Position numbers and translations under genes: made by a program | In this document: positions 1 through 7,858 of the stretch, in pieces | Layout of the letters: each line of letters starts with the position of its first letter | How positions within the stretch are numbered: the stretch's first letter is position 1 | The notes under the pieces: model-generated | Database searches by the model: none | What the model was told of the DNA's origin: nothing | What the model saw: only the letters and a program-made list of their open reading frames with translations | From: Chthonomonadia bacterium | GTDB taxonomy: Bacteria > Armatimonadota > HRBIN16 | Assembly: GCA_013314755.1 (NCBI GenBank) | Contig: JABUFA010000003.1 | Span: forward strand, 62,001 to 126,000 | DNA: 64,000 nt | Direction of reading: 5' to 3'

Positions 1-408
1 GGACACCTCTGGCAGCGCAAGGTGCGGCGAGTTACGGCTCATGTGCAGGCAAATACCATCGTGCCCGATGCGGACGGCTTCCTCCATGCAGCGCCTTTCC
101 TGTCGGGGCGCGTGGACGACCTGTCGCGCGACCTCTCCCTCCAGAGGCAGGTTACCCTGGGGCTGGCATATCGCGGGCGCGGAGGTGCATGGCTCTTGTT
201 CGCCTCGCATCGGGATGGCTGGGACTGGGCGCTGGGACACGCCCTGCGACACCGATGGCTTTTGTGCCATCTTCCCGATGGGCAGGTACAGGCTGGCTGG
301 AAAGCAGGACAGTGGCAGGTGGTGTTGGGCTTATCGCACCTGAACCCTCTTCAGGCGAAACATGCCACGCTGGAGGTGCAGTGGGCGGTTCCACTGGGCG
401 ATAAGTGA
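1..408 (+). CDS. C-terminal part of an unrecognised protein (cut by window start)
   Basis: The reading frame is open from base 1 to the TGA at 406-408, so the gene begins upstream and 135 residues are visible. I do not recognise a family. The visible part contains alternating hydrophobic and polar stretches rich in Trp, Gly and Gln (AWLLFASH, WQVVLGLSHLN, TLEVQWAVPLG) that resemble consecutive beta-strands, such as the end of an outer-membrane barrel or beta-sandwich. It ends in GDK rather than in the terminal aromatic residue usual for barrels, so this is weak. The first in-frame GTG (22) has no ribosome binding site and is probably internal. No promoter or terminator follows directly; a repeat-rich gap separates it from mazG. 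Confidence 0.5.
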   Translation, partial: GHLWQRKVRRVTAHVQANTIVPDADGFLHAAPFLSGRVDDLSRDLSLQRQVTLGLAYRGRGGAWLLFASHRDGWDWALGHALRHRWLLCHLPDGQVQAGWKAGQWQVVLGLSHLNPLQAKHATLEVQWAVPLGDK

Positions 409-684
409 TACGGCGAGTTCTCTGGAGGACGAGGCTCACACGGAGGTGTTGTCCACCTGCGGGTGGGCAACCACAAGGGGTTGCCCCTACAGACGGCTCA
501 CCCGGAGGTTCGCCCTCCAATTGGGCGGGCAGGTCATTGTCTGGAGGGCGAGGCTCCCGCCGAGCCGATGCGCATCTAACCCTCACGAGGGAAGGGGAGA
601 TTCTCCTCTCCCCGCGTCGGGGAGAGGAGGGGAGAGGGGTTTCAACCCTGGAAGGCGAGTCTCCCGCCGATCTATCATCGCTCT
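409..684. repeat. Repeat-filled intergenic gap (two dispersed repeat families)
   Basis: No convincing gene lies in the 370 bases between the partial gene and mazG. The gap holds copies of a dispersed element with core TGGAGGGCGARSCTCC at 423-436 (degenerate), 494-518 (inverted), 542-566 and 650-669 (degenerate). It also holds a hairpin with 8-bp arms at 465-472 and 479-486 of the GTAGGGGCAACC type. The run at about 629-659 is repeated almost exactly, inverted, at about 31889-31919. The related element also occurs at 54345-54421. Short ORFs through this region are explained by the repeats and have no ribosome binding site. Confidence 0.75.
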
Positions 685-713
685 TTGAGCGAAGCGTGCG
701 TAACGTGTATAAT
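685..713 (+). promoter_or_regulatory. Sigma-70-type promoter of mazG
   Basis: TTGAGC (685-690) and a perfect TATAAT (708-713) are separated by 17 bases. The predicted transcript would start near 720 and leave a leader of about 60 bases before the ATG at 779. Confidence 0.65.
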
Positions 714-778
714 GATAACACTTGAGCAGGAAACCCTCTACCTCGGAGAACGATTTGCACACAGGCAGGAAGCACAGG

Positions 779-2233
779 ATGATCACCGTTGTCGGTCTGG
801 GAGCAGGTTCGTCGTCCGCACTGTCGGCGCAGGCGTGGGAAGCGTTGCGTTCGGGGAAGCCGGTGTGGCTCCGCACGGCGATTCACCCCACGGTGACAGC
901 CCTTCAGCAGGCGGGCATCCCTTTTCAATCCTTTGATTCGCTCTACGAGCAGGCAGAAGATTTCGACTCGCTGTATGCCCGGATTGTCGAGCAGGTCCTC
1001 GCGATGGCGCAGGAAGGGGACATCATCTATGCAGTGCCCGGTCACCCCTTAGTGGGCGAAGAGACGGTGCGCCTTCTGCTGGAGCGGGCGAAAGAGCAGG
1101 GCATCGCCGTGCATATCGTGGGCAGTAGCAGTTTCCTGGAGCCGACGCTGGAGGCTCTGGGGCTGTGTATTACCGATGGCGTGCAGGTAATTGATGCCCT
1201 CAGTGCCTCGCGGTATCCGCCCGACCAGTACATGCATGTGCTCTACTACCAGGTGTATGACCGTCTCGTGGCGTCTGAACTGAAGCTTCTTCTCCTGCGC
1301 TACTATCCTGAAGGGCATACCGTGCATGTGGTGCGGGCGGCGGGCGTGCCCACCGAGCAGAGTGTGCAGGCTGTGCCCCTGTACCAGCTGGACCGCGTGC
1401 AGGTGGACCATCTGACCAGCGTGCACGTTCCCCCTCTGCCTGCGGACGACCGGCGTGACTTTGCCGGACTGGTGCATATTGTGGCACGCCTTCGTGGACC
1501 CGGAGGGTGTCCCTGGGACAGGGAGCAGACGCACGAAACCCTGCGCACCTACCTGCTGGAGGAGACCTACGAGGTGCTGGATGCTATCAACGCGCATGAC
1601 GACGTGAAACTCTGCGAGGAGCTGGGCGATGTGCTGTTGCAGGTGGTGCTTCATGCGCAGCTGGCGAGCGAGGAAGGGCGTTTCGACATTCAGGACGTGG
1701 TGTACGAGCAGTGTGAGAAACTGGTGCGCCGGCATCCGCATGTGTTTGGCGATGTACAGGTGAAGGACAGCGCGGAGGTTCTGCGCAACTGGGAGCGCAT
1801 CAAGGCGGAAGAGAACAATCACGCTCCGCGACAGTCGGTGATGGACGGGGTGATACCCTCGCTACCTGCCCTGATGTTTGCGCTGGAGGTATCCAAGCGG
1901 GCGGTGAAGGTTGGCTTCGAGTGGCCCGACCTGCAGGGCGTGTTGGACAAGTTCCGCGAAGAGCAGGAGGAGCTGGCGGAAGCCATTGCGCAGGGCGACC
2001 GGGCGCGCATCGAGGCAGAAATCGGCGACCTGCTGTTCACGCTGGTCAATATTGCGCGACACCTGAAGATAGACGCCGAGCAGGCACTGCACGCGATGGT
2101 GCGACGCTTTATCATGCGCTTCCAGCAGATGGAGCAGATGGCACGCGAACAGGGCAGACGACTGGAGACGCTTACCCTCGAAGAGTGGGATGCCCTGTGG
2201 GAACAGGCGAAGCGGAATCAGGCTGAGGTGTAA
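779..2233 (+). CDS. mazG: Nucleoside triphosphate pyrophosphohydrolase with N-terminal tetrapyrrole-methylase-like domain (YabN/MazG type)
   Basis: This 484-residue protein hydrolyses (d)NTPs to monophosphates and pyrophosphate, a housekeeping reaction thought to remove aberrant nucleotides in the cytoplasm. Residues 1 to about 220 form a SAM-methyltransferase-like domain (VGLGAG near 5, PGHPLVGEE near 87). From about 240 follow two MazG modules: GPGGCPWDREQT, then the metal-binding helices LLEETYEVLDAI and EELGDVLLQ, then a second EEQEELAEAI / EIGDLLFTL set. This is the Bacillus YabN architecture. I chose ATG 779 because AGGAAG (767-772) sits six bases upstream; a longer TTG start at 722 lies just behind the -10 box. 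The methylase-like domain has no proven reaction in this fusion. Confidence 0.93.
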   Translation: MITVVGLGAGSSSALSAQAWEALRSGKPVWLRTAIHPTVTALQQAGIPFQSFDSLYEQAEDFDSLYARIVEQVLAMAQEGDIIYAVPGHPLVGEETVRLLLERAKEQGIAVHIVGSSSFLEPTLEALGLCITDGVQVIDALSASRYPPDQYMHVLYYQVYDRLVASELKLLLLRYYPEGHTVHVVRAAGVPTEQSVQAVPLYQLDRVQVDHLTSVHVPPLPADDRRDFAGLVHIVARLRGPGGCPWDREQTHETLRTYLLEETYEVLDAINAHDDVKLCEELGDVLLQVVLHAQLASEEGRFDIQDVVYEQCEKLVRRHPHVFGDVQVKDSAEVLRNWERIKAEENNHAPRQSVMDGVIPSLPALMFALEVSKRAVKVGFEWPDLQGVLDKFREEQEELAEAIAQGDRARIEAEIGDLLFTLVNIARHLKIDAEQALHAMVRRFIMRFQQMEQMAREQGRRLETLTLEEWDALWEQAKRNQAEV

Positions 2234-2290
2234 CGTCCCTCCGCGTCCTGCCGTCCAATCTACGAAGTGACGGAAGGAGGGAGTCCTACA

Positions 2291-3055
2291 ATGCGTGCGC
2301 TGATAGTCTTGCTCTCGCTGTGTGTTGCATTCTCCACTGCTTTAGCACAGCCCAAGATACCTCTGCGCCAGATGGTAGGGTGGCAGGTTGTGCCTGAACA
2401 GCGGATGGTCAATCTGGGCGAGCGGGTGGTGTTCCTGCTGGAGGTGCGCAACAACAGCGGCACACCGCTGGAGCTGCGCTTCTCCTCTGGTCAGCAATAC
2501 GATGTGTGGGTATATCGGGAGGGCGAGTGGAAGGAACACTGGCGATGGGGCGAAGGGAAGGCGTTCACTCTAGCGTTTACCTCGCTCCAGTTGAAGCCCA
2601 GAGAGGTCAGGCAGTTTCGCGTGGAGTGGAACCAGAAGGATAGCAACGGGCGTCAGGTGCCCTCGGGGCGCTATCGTGTGGAGGCGGTGCTACTTGCGCT
2701 CAGTCCCCAGGGCTGGCGTGACGAGATAAAGGCGGTGGCATGGTTCACCATCCGGTCAGCCGGGCGGCGCAATGTCGTGCGTGTGCGCGACCTGATTGCT
2801 TCTCCCGGTCGGTGGGTCGGTCAGCACGTGATTCTGGAGGGGCGTAACGCAGGCTGGAGGCCTGACCCCAATTGCCCGATATGCGCGGGAGGACCTCCTG
2901 TTACTCGCAGCGACTGGGTACTTCGCGACGACACAGGCTGTATCTACGTAACAGGAGTATATGCCCCCATCAGTACGCACGGACAGGTAGTGACGATAGA
3001 GGGCATCGTGCGGCGCAGCAGTAAAGGGCAGCTGTACATCGAGGGACGCAGATAA
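2291..3055 (+). CDS. Secreted BsuPI-domain protein with C-terminal OB-like domain
   Basis: The 254-residue product has a clear signal peptide ending near ALAQ (about residue 19). Residues from about 28 to 140 match the BsuPI fold, an Ig-like domain named after an intracellular proteinase inhibitor of Bacillus: the pattern includes VVFLLEVRNNSGTPLELRF, the W-rich strand VWVYREGEWKEHW, and PSGRYRVEAVL. The last 90 residues (RVRDLIASPGRWVGQHVILEG to VVTIEGIVRR) look like a nucleic-acid-type OB barrel with a CPIC pair that could bind metal. ATG 2291 is preceded by GGAGGGAG at 2277-2284. The role is unknown; an extracytoplasmic binding or protease-inhibiting function is only a guess from the fold. 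It stands alone between mazG and a convergent PEP-CTERM gene. Confidence 0.75.
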   Translation: MRALIVLLSLCVAFSTALAQPKIPLRQMVGWQVVPEQRMVNLGERVVFLLEVRNNSGTPLELRFSSGQQYDVWVYREGEWKEHWRWGEGKAFTLAFTSLQLKPREVRQFRVEWNQKDSNGRQVPSGRYRVEAVLLALSPQGWRDEIKAVAWFTIRSAGRRNVVRVRDLIASPGRWVGQHVILEGRNAGWRPDPNCPICAGGPPVTRSDWVLRDDTGCIYVTGVYAPISTHGQVVTIEGIVRRSSKGQLYIEGRR

Positions 3056-3081
3056 CCTGCGCCCCTCGCATGGGGATTTAA

Positions 3082-3306
3082 TTACTGCCGCTGTCGATAC
3101 CGCTTCAGCGCATACAGGACGACCGGCGCGGCGCCAGAGGCAAATAGAACGATTGTGCCCGGCTCTGGTACCGCTGAGCTCTGCGCGGTGACGTTACCGG
3201 GTTGACGGCTTGCGGTTCCTTCGCGTCGTCCGAGCGATTGGGCATCAGTGCTTCGCCATGCCAGTACCAGTCCTGCAGCAGCTAAAAGTAGTAGCCATCT
3301 CTTCAT
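3082..3306 (-). CDS. Very small PEP-CTERM sorting-domain protein
   Basis: Only 74 residues long. A signal peptide (MKRWLLLLAAAGLVLAW) is followed by about 30 polar residues and then a complete PEP-CTERM tag: the VPEPGT motif near residue 48, a hydrophobic segment and a basic end (LKRYRQRQ). In PEP-CTERM systems an exosortase recognises and cleaves this tag at the inner membrane; no exosortase gene is in this window. GAAAGGAG lies just upstream of the ATG on the minus strand. A TATAAT box (3333-3338, minus) with a weak TTGAGT 19 bases further up supports independent transcription. The mature peptide would be about 25-30 residues, unusual for this class, so it could be a remnant, although start, RBS and tag are intact. 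Confidence 0.75.
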   Translation of the reverse strand: MKRWLLLLAAAGLVLAWRSTDAQSLGRREGTASRQPGNVTAQSSAVPEPGTIVLFASGAAPVVLYALKRYRQRQ

Positions 3307-3441
3307 AAGAGATATGTCTCCTTTCCCCCGCTATTATACTATGCAAGATTCGTACCACTCAACGGGTTTTTCGCATGTTTGCCGAAAAAATTAAAAAGTT
3401 TTTTTGCTACTTTTGTTGTTTATCCGCCAAACCGCGAGATT

Positions 3442-5277
3442 CTACCATCTGCGGTGATACATTATCCACTCCAGAGCCAGCACCGCCAGCAGTAATCCTG
3501 CCAGCCACTGCCACCACTCGCGCCGGGCGAGCACCTTTCGGGTGCCGGGGGCGGCGGCAGAGGGAGGCTGAGAGGTGTAGCGGTTGACCGCGAGGTCGGT
3601 CTCTTCGCGCTGGACGAGGTTGACCGCAAACTGGTAGCCGGTTTCGGTGCACCGGTAGATGCCTGTCTGCAGGGTATCCTCAAAGGGCGCTGCCTGTTCC
3701 TGTACGTTCAGCTCGGCTGTGCGCCCGTCGGGAAGGCGCAGGTGTATCTTCTGATACTCACCGGGCACGGGGATGACCGCCAGCCCACCCGCCGGCACCA
3801 GTCCTCGCTCCCCGCTTTCCAGTGGCGCGGTCAACCAGCGCAGAGCGTTCAGCATCATCACCGGAAAGGCAACGCGCAGAGGGAGGTCACTGGAGGTGAT
3901 GTCGAAGGTAACGAGTAGCCACCGCCTGTCCGGCTTCTGCAGAGAGACCATCACCGCCCCTTCGCTCACCTCCACCAGTGTTTCCACTCCTGGCTTGGGC
4001 AGGACGGGAGTCGCCTTGCTCAGGCGTACCGAGGCAAGGTCCACATAACGCATGGTCGGATGGGTATGGTGCCAGTCCACCACCACGCTGTTCTCCACCG
4101 GCTGGAGCGCCACGACGGGGAACCACGCGGGTAACGTGCCGATGATAACGGCGTTTCCCTCTGGCGGCGAGGCAGGCTTTATACCATCGTAAACCACCAC
4201 ATCATACTTTTCGTGTGCCTCGGCAGGTGGGGAAGCGACCTTCGTCACCACCGTACGGGGATGCAGGTTCAGCGCGGTTTCCAGAAACAGGTTGCCGGTG
4301 CTTACCAGCAGCACCTTCAACTCACGCACCGGGTACAGAATGGCGTATGCGGTATTATCGCAGGCGAGCGCATCGCGCGAATCCAGGCGAACGCGCAGTT
4401 CTTCGGGGCGGTCAGAGGGTATCAGGTCGCGAAACAGCACGGGCGCCTCGGATCGGGCGGGCAGGGTCACCTCCTGAGCGTCTATCAGGTTGTCGCTTCG
4501 CCAGAGTTCCAGCGTATAGCGGCGCTCCCTTTCGCTGTTGTGGCGCAACACCACGAAGAGGTCAAAGCGCCCGGGCGCGTCGCGGTGCTCTCGCAGGTCT
4601 ACCGCCACGATGCCCGCGTTCTCGGCGCGTTCGCCCACCGTATGGTACTGCAGACGAGCTCTGCCCGTATCAACGTCGCGCGGTTCGGGAAAACCTCCGT
4701 CGGTGAACACCTCAATCGTCGGCGCGGCAAAGGGGGTGAGCATCGCTCCTGCCAGCGCCAGTGCCTCCGCTATGTTCGCTCCCGTCTCGGCGGGCTGGGC
4801 GTTCCTGAGCGTGCGCAGAAGCTCCGAACGGTTCGTGGTCAATCCGCACAGCACGCGCGGTCGCGCCCCTGCCAGCACAATCGCCGCCTGGTCTCCGGGA
4901 GGCATCTTCTGGATATACTCTCGCGCCATCGCCCGCGCCTGTTCGAAGCGGCTGGGGGAGACGTCGGTAGCCAGCATACTGGCGCTGCCGTCCAGCACCA
5001 GCACGTGCGCTTCGCCGGAGTACATCCATGCCCGGGTATACGGTTGTGCGATGCCCAGCACCAGAAGCAAAGCCGCCAGTAACTGCACCAGCAACAACCA
5101 GTGCTTGCGAAGCCTCTGCCAGGGCACGTTCGCCTGAAAATCCTGGACGACCTGCGCCCAGAGCAGGAGGGCGGGCACTTCCACCCGGCGACGGCGCAGG
5201 CGCAGGATATACAGTGCCAGAATCGCTCCCCCGATGGGCAGGAACCACAATAGGTTCCAGATGGCAAGAAACCTCAC
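3442..5277 (-). CDS. BatA-like membrane protein with von Willebrand factor A domain
   Basis: The 611-residue protein starts with the two N-terminal membrane helices typical of BatA/aerotolerance proteins (about residues 4-24 and 58-78). A vWA domain follows with the metal-site motif DGSAS at 96-100. A long beta-rich region comes next, and a last helix (about 588-608) ends in MYHRRW. The vWA domain should face the periplasm. GTG 5277 gives a 4-base overlap (GTGA) with the DUF58 stop, so translation is probably coupled; longer starts would run deep into the DUF58 gene. In other bacteria DUF58 and BatA genes cluster with a MoxR ATPase; none is present here, and thioredoxin-family genes take that place. 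Exact function unknown. Confidence 0.82.
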   Translation of the reverse strand: MRFLAIWNLLWFLPIGGAILALYILRLRRRRVEVPALLLWAQVVQDFQANVPWQRLRKHWLLLVQLLAALLLVLGIAQPYTRAWMYSGEAHVLVLDGSASMLATDVSPSRFEQARAMAREYIQKMPPGDQAAIVLAGARPRVLCGLTTNRSELLRTLRNAQPAETGANIAEALALAGAMLTPFAAPTIEVFTDGGFPEPRDVDTGRARLQYHTVGERAENAGIVAVDLREHRDAPGRFDLFVVLRHNSERERRYTLELWRSDNLIDAQEVTLPARSEAPVLFRDLIPSDRPEELRVRLDSRDALACDNTAYAILYPVRELKVLLVSTGNLFLETALNLHPRTVVTKVASPPAEAHEKYDVVVYDGIKPASPPEGNAVIIGTLPAWFPVVALQPVENSVVVDWHHTHPTMRYVDLASVRLSKATPVLPKPGVETLVEVSEGAVMVSLQKPDRRWLLVTFDITSSDLPLRVAFPVMMLNALRWLTAPLESGERGLVPAGGLAVIPVPGEYQKIHLRLPDGRTAELNVQEQAAPFEDTLQTGIYRCTETGYQFAVNLVQREETDLAVNRYTSQPPSAAAPGTRKVLARREWWQWLAGLLLAVLALEWIMYHRRW

Positions 5278-6164
5278 GTCAGCACCCCCCGCAGGCGCAT
5301 CTCGCGCCGAATGAACTCTTCCAGGGGTTGAGAGGTGTCCGCCAGCAGATAGTTGCCGCCGAAATGCCCACACAGGGCGGAAGCACCATCACGCAGCTGC
5401 TGGAGTGCACGATGGTACAAACTCAGGGCAGCGGGAGAAAGGCTGACCTCGCGGGTTACGCCGGTTTCGCTGTCTATCAGAAGGAGGTCGCCCATCAGGT
5501 CGGGGTGGAGCTCCTGCGGGCTGAGGGTGTGAACCAGCGTCAGTTCATGGCGCGGCGCAAGCAGGGCGCGCAGGGCTTCGTTCCATCCTTCGTCCATCAG
5601 GTCGGTGAGCAGATAAACTGCGCCCCGATGTTTCCAGCTGTTCACAACCTGCCTTGCCGCGCGGGGCAGGGCGGTCTCTTTCGCTTCGGGTGGGTTTCCC
5701 AGGAACCTCAGCAGGGGTATCAGGGAGGTTTTGCCCCGTACCGGGCGCATCCAGAGGACATTTCCGTCGCCAATCAGTCCTGCACTCACACGATGAAAGC
5801 GGCACAGCGCGATGTAGCCGATGGCGGCTGCGACCTGCAGAGCAAACAGCAGTTTCTCCGGCTGACCAAAGCGCATCGAGCGACTGCAGTCCACCAACAG
5901 AAGCACATAGATATCTTCCTCCTCAACGTACTGTTTCAGATAGAGGCGGTCCAGCCTGCCATAAGCCCGCCAGTCCACATAGCGCAGGTCATCACCCGGG
6001 GTATACTCGCGGAAGTCGGCGAACTCCACGCTGTATCCGCGTTTGGGCGAACGATGTTCTCCCTTCCACTGCCCCGGCAGGGGACGCCGGACCAATAATT
6101 GCAAACGCTGGAGGCGCTGCAGGAACGACGCCTCCAGCAACGGGTTTTCGTCACCAGGGGTCAT
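5274..6164 (-). CDS. DUF58 family protein
   Basis: A 296-residue soluble protein with the DUF58 signature FREYTPGDDLRYVDWRAYGR (51-70) followed by a vWA-like strand and DCSRS (92-96), a DxSxS-type metal site. DUF58 proteins act with MoxR-type ATPases and vWA partners in envelope or complex maturation; the biochemical role is not settled. The ATG overlaps the TlpA-like gene stop by four bases (ATGA), and its own stop overlaps the next start by four, so TlpA, DUF58 and BatA-like proteins are likely made in a coupled manner. No membrane segment is visible. Confidence 0.88.
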   Translation of the reverse strand: MTPGDENPLLEASFLQRLQRLQLLVRRPLPGQWKGEHRSPKRGYSVEFADFREYTPGDDLRYVDWRAYGRLDRLYLKQYVEEEDIYVLLLVDCSRSMRFGQPEKLLFALQVAAAIGYIALCRFHRVSAGLIGDGNVLWMRPVRGKTSLIPLLRFLGNPPEAKETALPRAARQVVNSWKHRGAVYLLTDLMDEGWNEALRALLAPRHELTLVHTLSPQELHPDLMGDLLLIDSETGVTREVSLSPAALSLYHRALQQLRDGASALCGHFGGNYLLADTSQPLEEFIRREMRLRGVLT

Positions 6165-6664
6165 TTGCGTTTGGCGAGCGCCTTCTTCACCACTGCCTCG
6201 AACTGTTCAAAGGTATGGTCGCCGAGCAGTTTGGCGAATGGCTTGCCCGTACGGTCGTACACTACCGTGTAAGGTATGGCGCCGGGCCATTCCCGGTCAA
6301 CGGCGTTGATGAACTTTTCGGAGTCGCCCGGCTTCTTGATAAAGGCGGGCATCTTCGCCTTTTGCTGACGCAGGAAGTCGGCAACCTGATCCTGCGCGGC
6401 GATGTCGTCCACCGAAACGACAATCACCTCCACGCCCTGCCTGCGGTATTTATCGTGCAGTTTCACCAGTGCGGGAAACTCCTGGCGGCAGGGGGCGCAC
6501 CAGGTTGCCCACAGATTGAGTACGACCACTTTGCCCTTGCGCTTCGCCAGCTCTTTCTGGACACCTGCGCCGTCGATTTGCGGTACCTTTGCCGCGGCGA
6601 GCGCGAGGGCAACGGCTCCGGCGATCAGCAAGGCGATAGCTCCGACCGTTTTGCTATTGAACAC
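6161..6664 (-). CDS. TlpA/ResA-like membrane-anchored thioredoxin
   Basis: The 167-residue protein has an N-terminal hydrophobic anchor (about residues 7-25) and a TlpA-type thioredoxin fold with the redox motif WCAPC (Cys56 and Cys59). The segment RQGVEVIVVSVDD and a later cis-proline region (GAIPYTVVYD) fit the family. Such proteins act outside the cytoplasmic membrane, reducing or transferring disulfides, for example in cytochrome c maturation or protection from oxidants. It begins six bases after the double peroxiredoxin gene and overlaps the DUF58 gene, so these four genes look like one operon. No cytochrome maturation gene is nearby. Confidence 0.88.
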   Translation of the reverse strand: MFNSKTVGAIALLIAGAVALALAAAKVPQIDGAGVQKELAKRKGKVVVLNLWATWCAPCRQEFPALVKLHDKYRRQGVEVIVVSVDDIAAQDQVADFLRQQKAKMPAFIKKPGDSEKFINAVDREWPGAIPYTVVYDRTGKPFAKLLGDHTFEQFEAVVKKALAKRK

Positions 6665-6670
6665 TGTCTC

Positions 6671-7741
6671 TTACCTCACCCGTTTAATCGTGCATCCGAA
6701 GGCTTTTGTTTCGGCGCGCGGCGGGTTCTTTCCTGCCAGCAGGGCGTCCAGCGTATCGCGCAGGTCGTGCGAAGTGATATTTGCCGGGTTCTGGCTGTCG
6801 TCAATGCGCCCGTGATAACGCAGGATACCCTTCGCGTCCATCACGAAGATTTCCGGCGTGAACTGCGCGTTGAAGTGGTCGGCGATTTTGTTGCCCTCGT
6901 CTTTCAGCACGGGGAAGGGGAAGCCGTTCTGCTTGGCGTGTTCCGCCACTTCCGGGGTCGGCTCAATCACGTTGGAGTTGATGCCCACGAAGCGTACGTC
7001 CTTCGGCATATACTGCTGGGCGAGGGTGCGCATTCGCTCGTTGTAGGCGTTGGAGATTGGACAGCGCGTGGCGATGAACATCACCACCGTTGCTTTCTGC
7101 TTGCGGTCGCCGTACACCGATTCCATCTTGCCGTTATCCACGCGGGGCAGGCTGAAATCGGGAATGGGCTGTCCGATTTTCGCACGCCAGTCTGCGCTCT
7201 GCACAGCCGGCTGCTGTTTGAGCAGTGCCAGCACCTGCTCGCCATGTGAGTTGACGTTCACGTCGGTGATCACGCGCGCGATTTGTCCCTGTGGATTGAT
7301 GATGAAAGTCACTCGCTGGGCAATGCCTGCCGGCGCCAGCACGCCGTACTGCCTGGCAGCTTTGCCTCCCACATCCGCCAGCAGGGGATAGTTCAGCCCT
7401 TCTCTGTCACAGAACTCGCGCTTGGACTTCACGTCCTGTACGCTGATACCGAACACCTGCACGCCCATCTGCTGGAACTCGCTCATCTTGTCGCGAAGCG
7501 AGCGTGCCTCCAGCGTGCAGCCGGGCGTCATATCGGCAGGGTAGAAGGCGAGCACCACCGTCTTGCCGCGATATGCAGAAAGGCGATGCTGTTTACCGTC
7601 CTGGTCGGGCAGGGTGAAGTCAGGTGCGGGACTTCCTGCCTGGACAGGGGCTGCAGACAGTTTACCGCTCAGCCACAGCACTCCAGTGCCTGCCGCAACG
7701 ACTACCAGTCCGCTTAGAAGAACCTTCTGCCAGCGCTTCAT
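6671..7741 (-). CDS. Membrane-anchored fusion of two peroxiredoxin/thioredoxin-fold domains
   Basis: A 356-residue protein with an N-terminal membrane anchor (about 8-25) and two AhpC/TSA-type domains in tandem. Domain 1 (about 34-175) is Bcp-like: DFTLPDQDG, then FYPADMTPGCTLEA with Cys75 as probable peroxidatic cysteine. The usual second Bcp cysteine five residues later is missing. Domain 2 (about 187-340) is of the thioredoxin-like DUF type, with ATRCPISN (Cys227) and a terminal Cys350. It probably reduces peroxides on the outer face of the cytoplasmic membrane, with the TlpA-like product of the next gene as a plausible electron donor; that partnership is inference. RBS AAGGAGGAGA lies just upstream. 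Confidence 0.85.
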   Translation of the reverse strand: MKRWQKVLLSGLVVVAAGTGVLWLSGKLSAAPVQAGSPAPDFTLPDQDGKQHRLSAYRGKTVVLAFYPADMTPGCTLEARSLRDKMSEFQQMGVQVFGISVQDVKSKREFCDREGLNYPLLADVGGKAARQYGVLAPAGIAQRVTFIINPQGQIARVITDVNVNSHGEQVLALLKQQPAVQSADWRAKIGQPIPDFSLPRVDNGKMESVYGDRKQKATVVMFIATRCPISNAYNERMRTLAQQYMPKDVRFVGINSNVIEPTPEVAEHAKQNGFPFPVLKDEGNKIADHFNAQFTPEIFVMDAKGILRYHGRIDDSQNPANITSHDLRDTLDALLAGKNPPRAETKAFGCTIKRVR

Positions 7742-7813
7742 TGCGTCTCCTCCTTTGAAACACGTGCCATATTATTACCTATACGATTAGCACAGATAAA
7801 TAGGTTCCGCAAA

Positions 7814-7845
7814 GAAAAAGCCGCCGCCATGTTGGCGGCAGCCTT
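7814..7845 (-). terminator. Rho-independent terminator of the Gly/Pro-rich protein gene
   Basis: On the minus strand GCTGCCGCC and GGCGGCGGC can pair around a five-base loop (AACAT; one wobble pair), followed at once by TTTTTC. It lies 14 bases past the stop of the gene at 7859-8296. Confidence 0.75.
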
Positions 7846-7858
7846 TCGGGTAAAAGGG

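Noticed and set aside
152-1045. Open minus-strand frame of about 297 codons over the first gap and mazG start
   Set aside because: It crosses dispersed repeats and the antisense of mazG and its translation is Arg/Pro-rich without domain features.
5654-7249. Open plus-strand frame of about 531 codons
   Set aside because: It runs antisense across DUF58, TlpA-like and peroxiredoxin genes, all with clear motifs and overlapping junctions.
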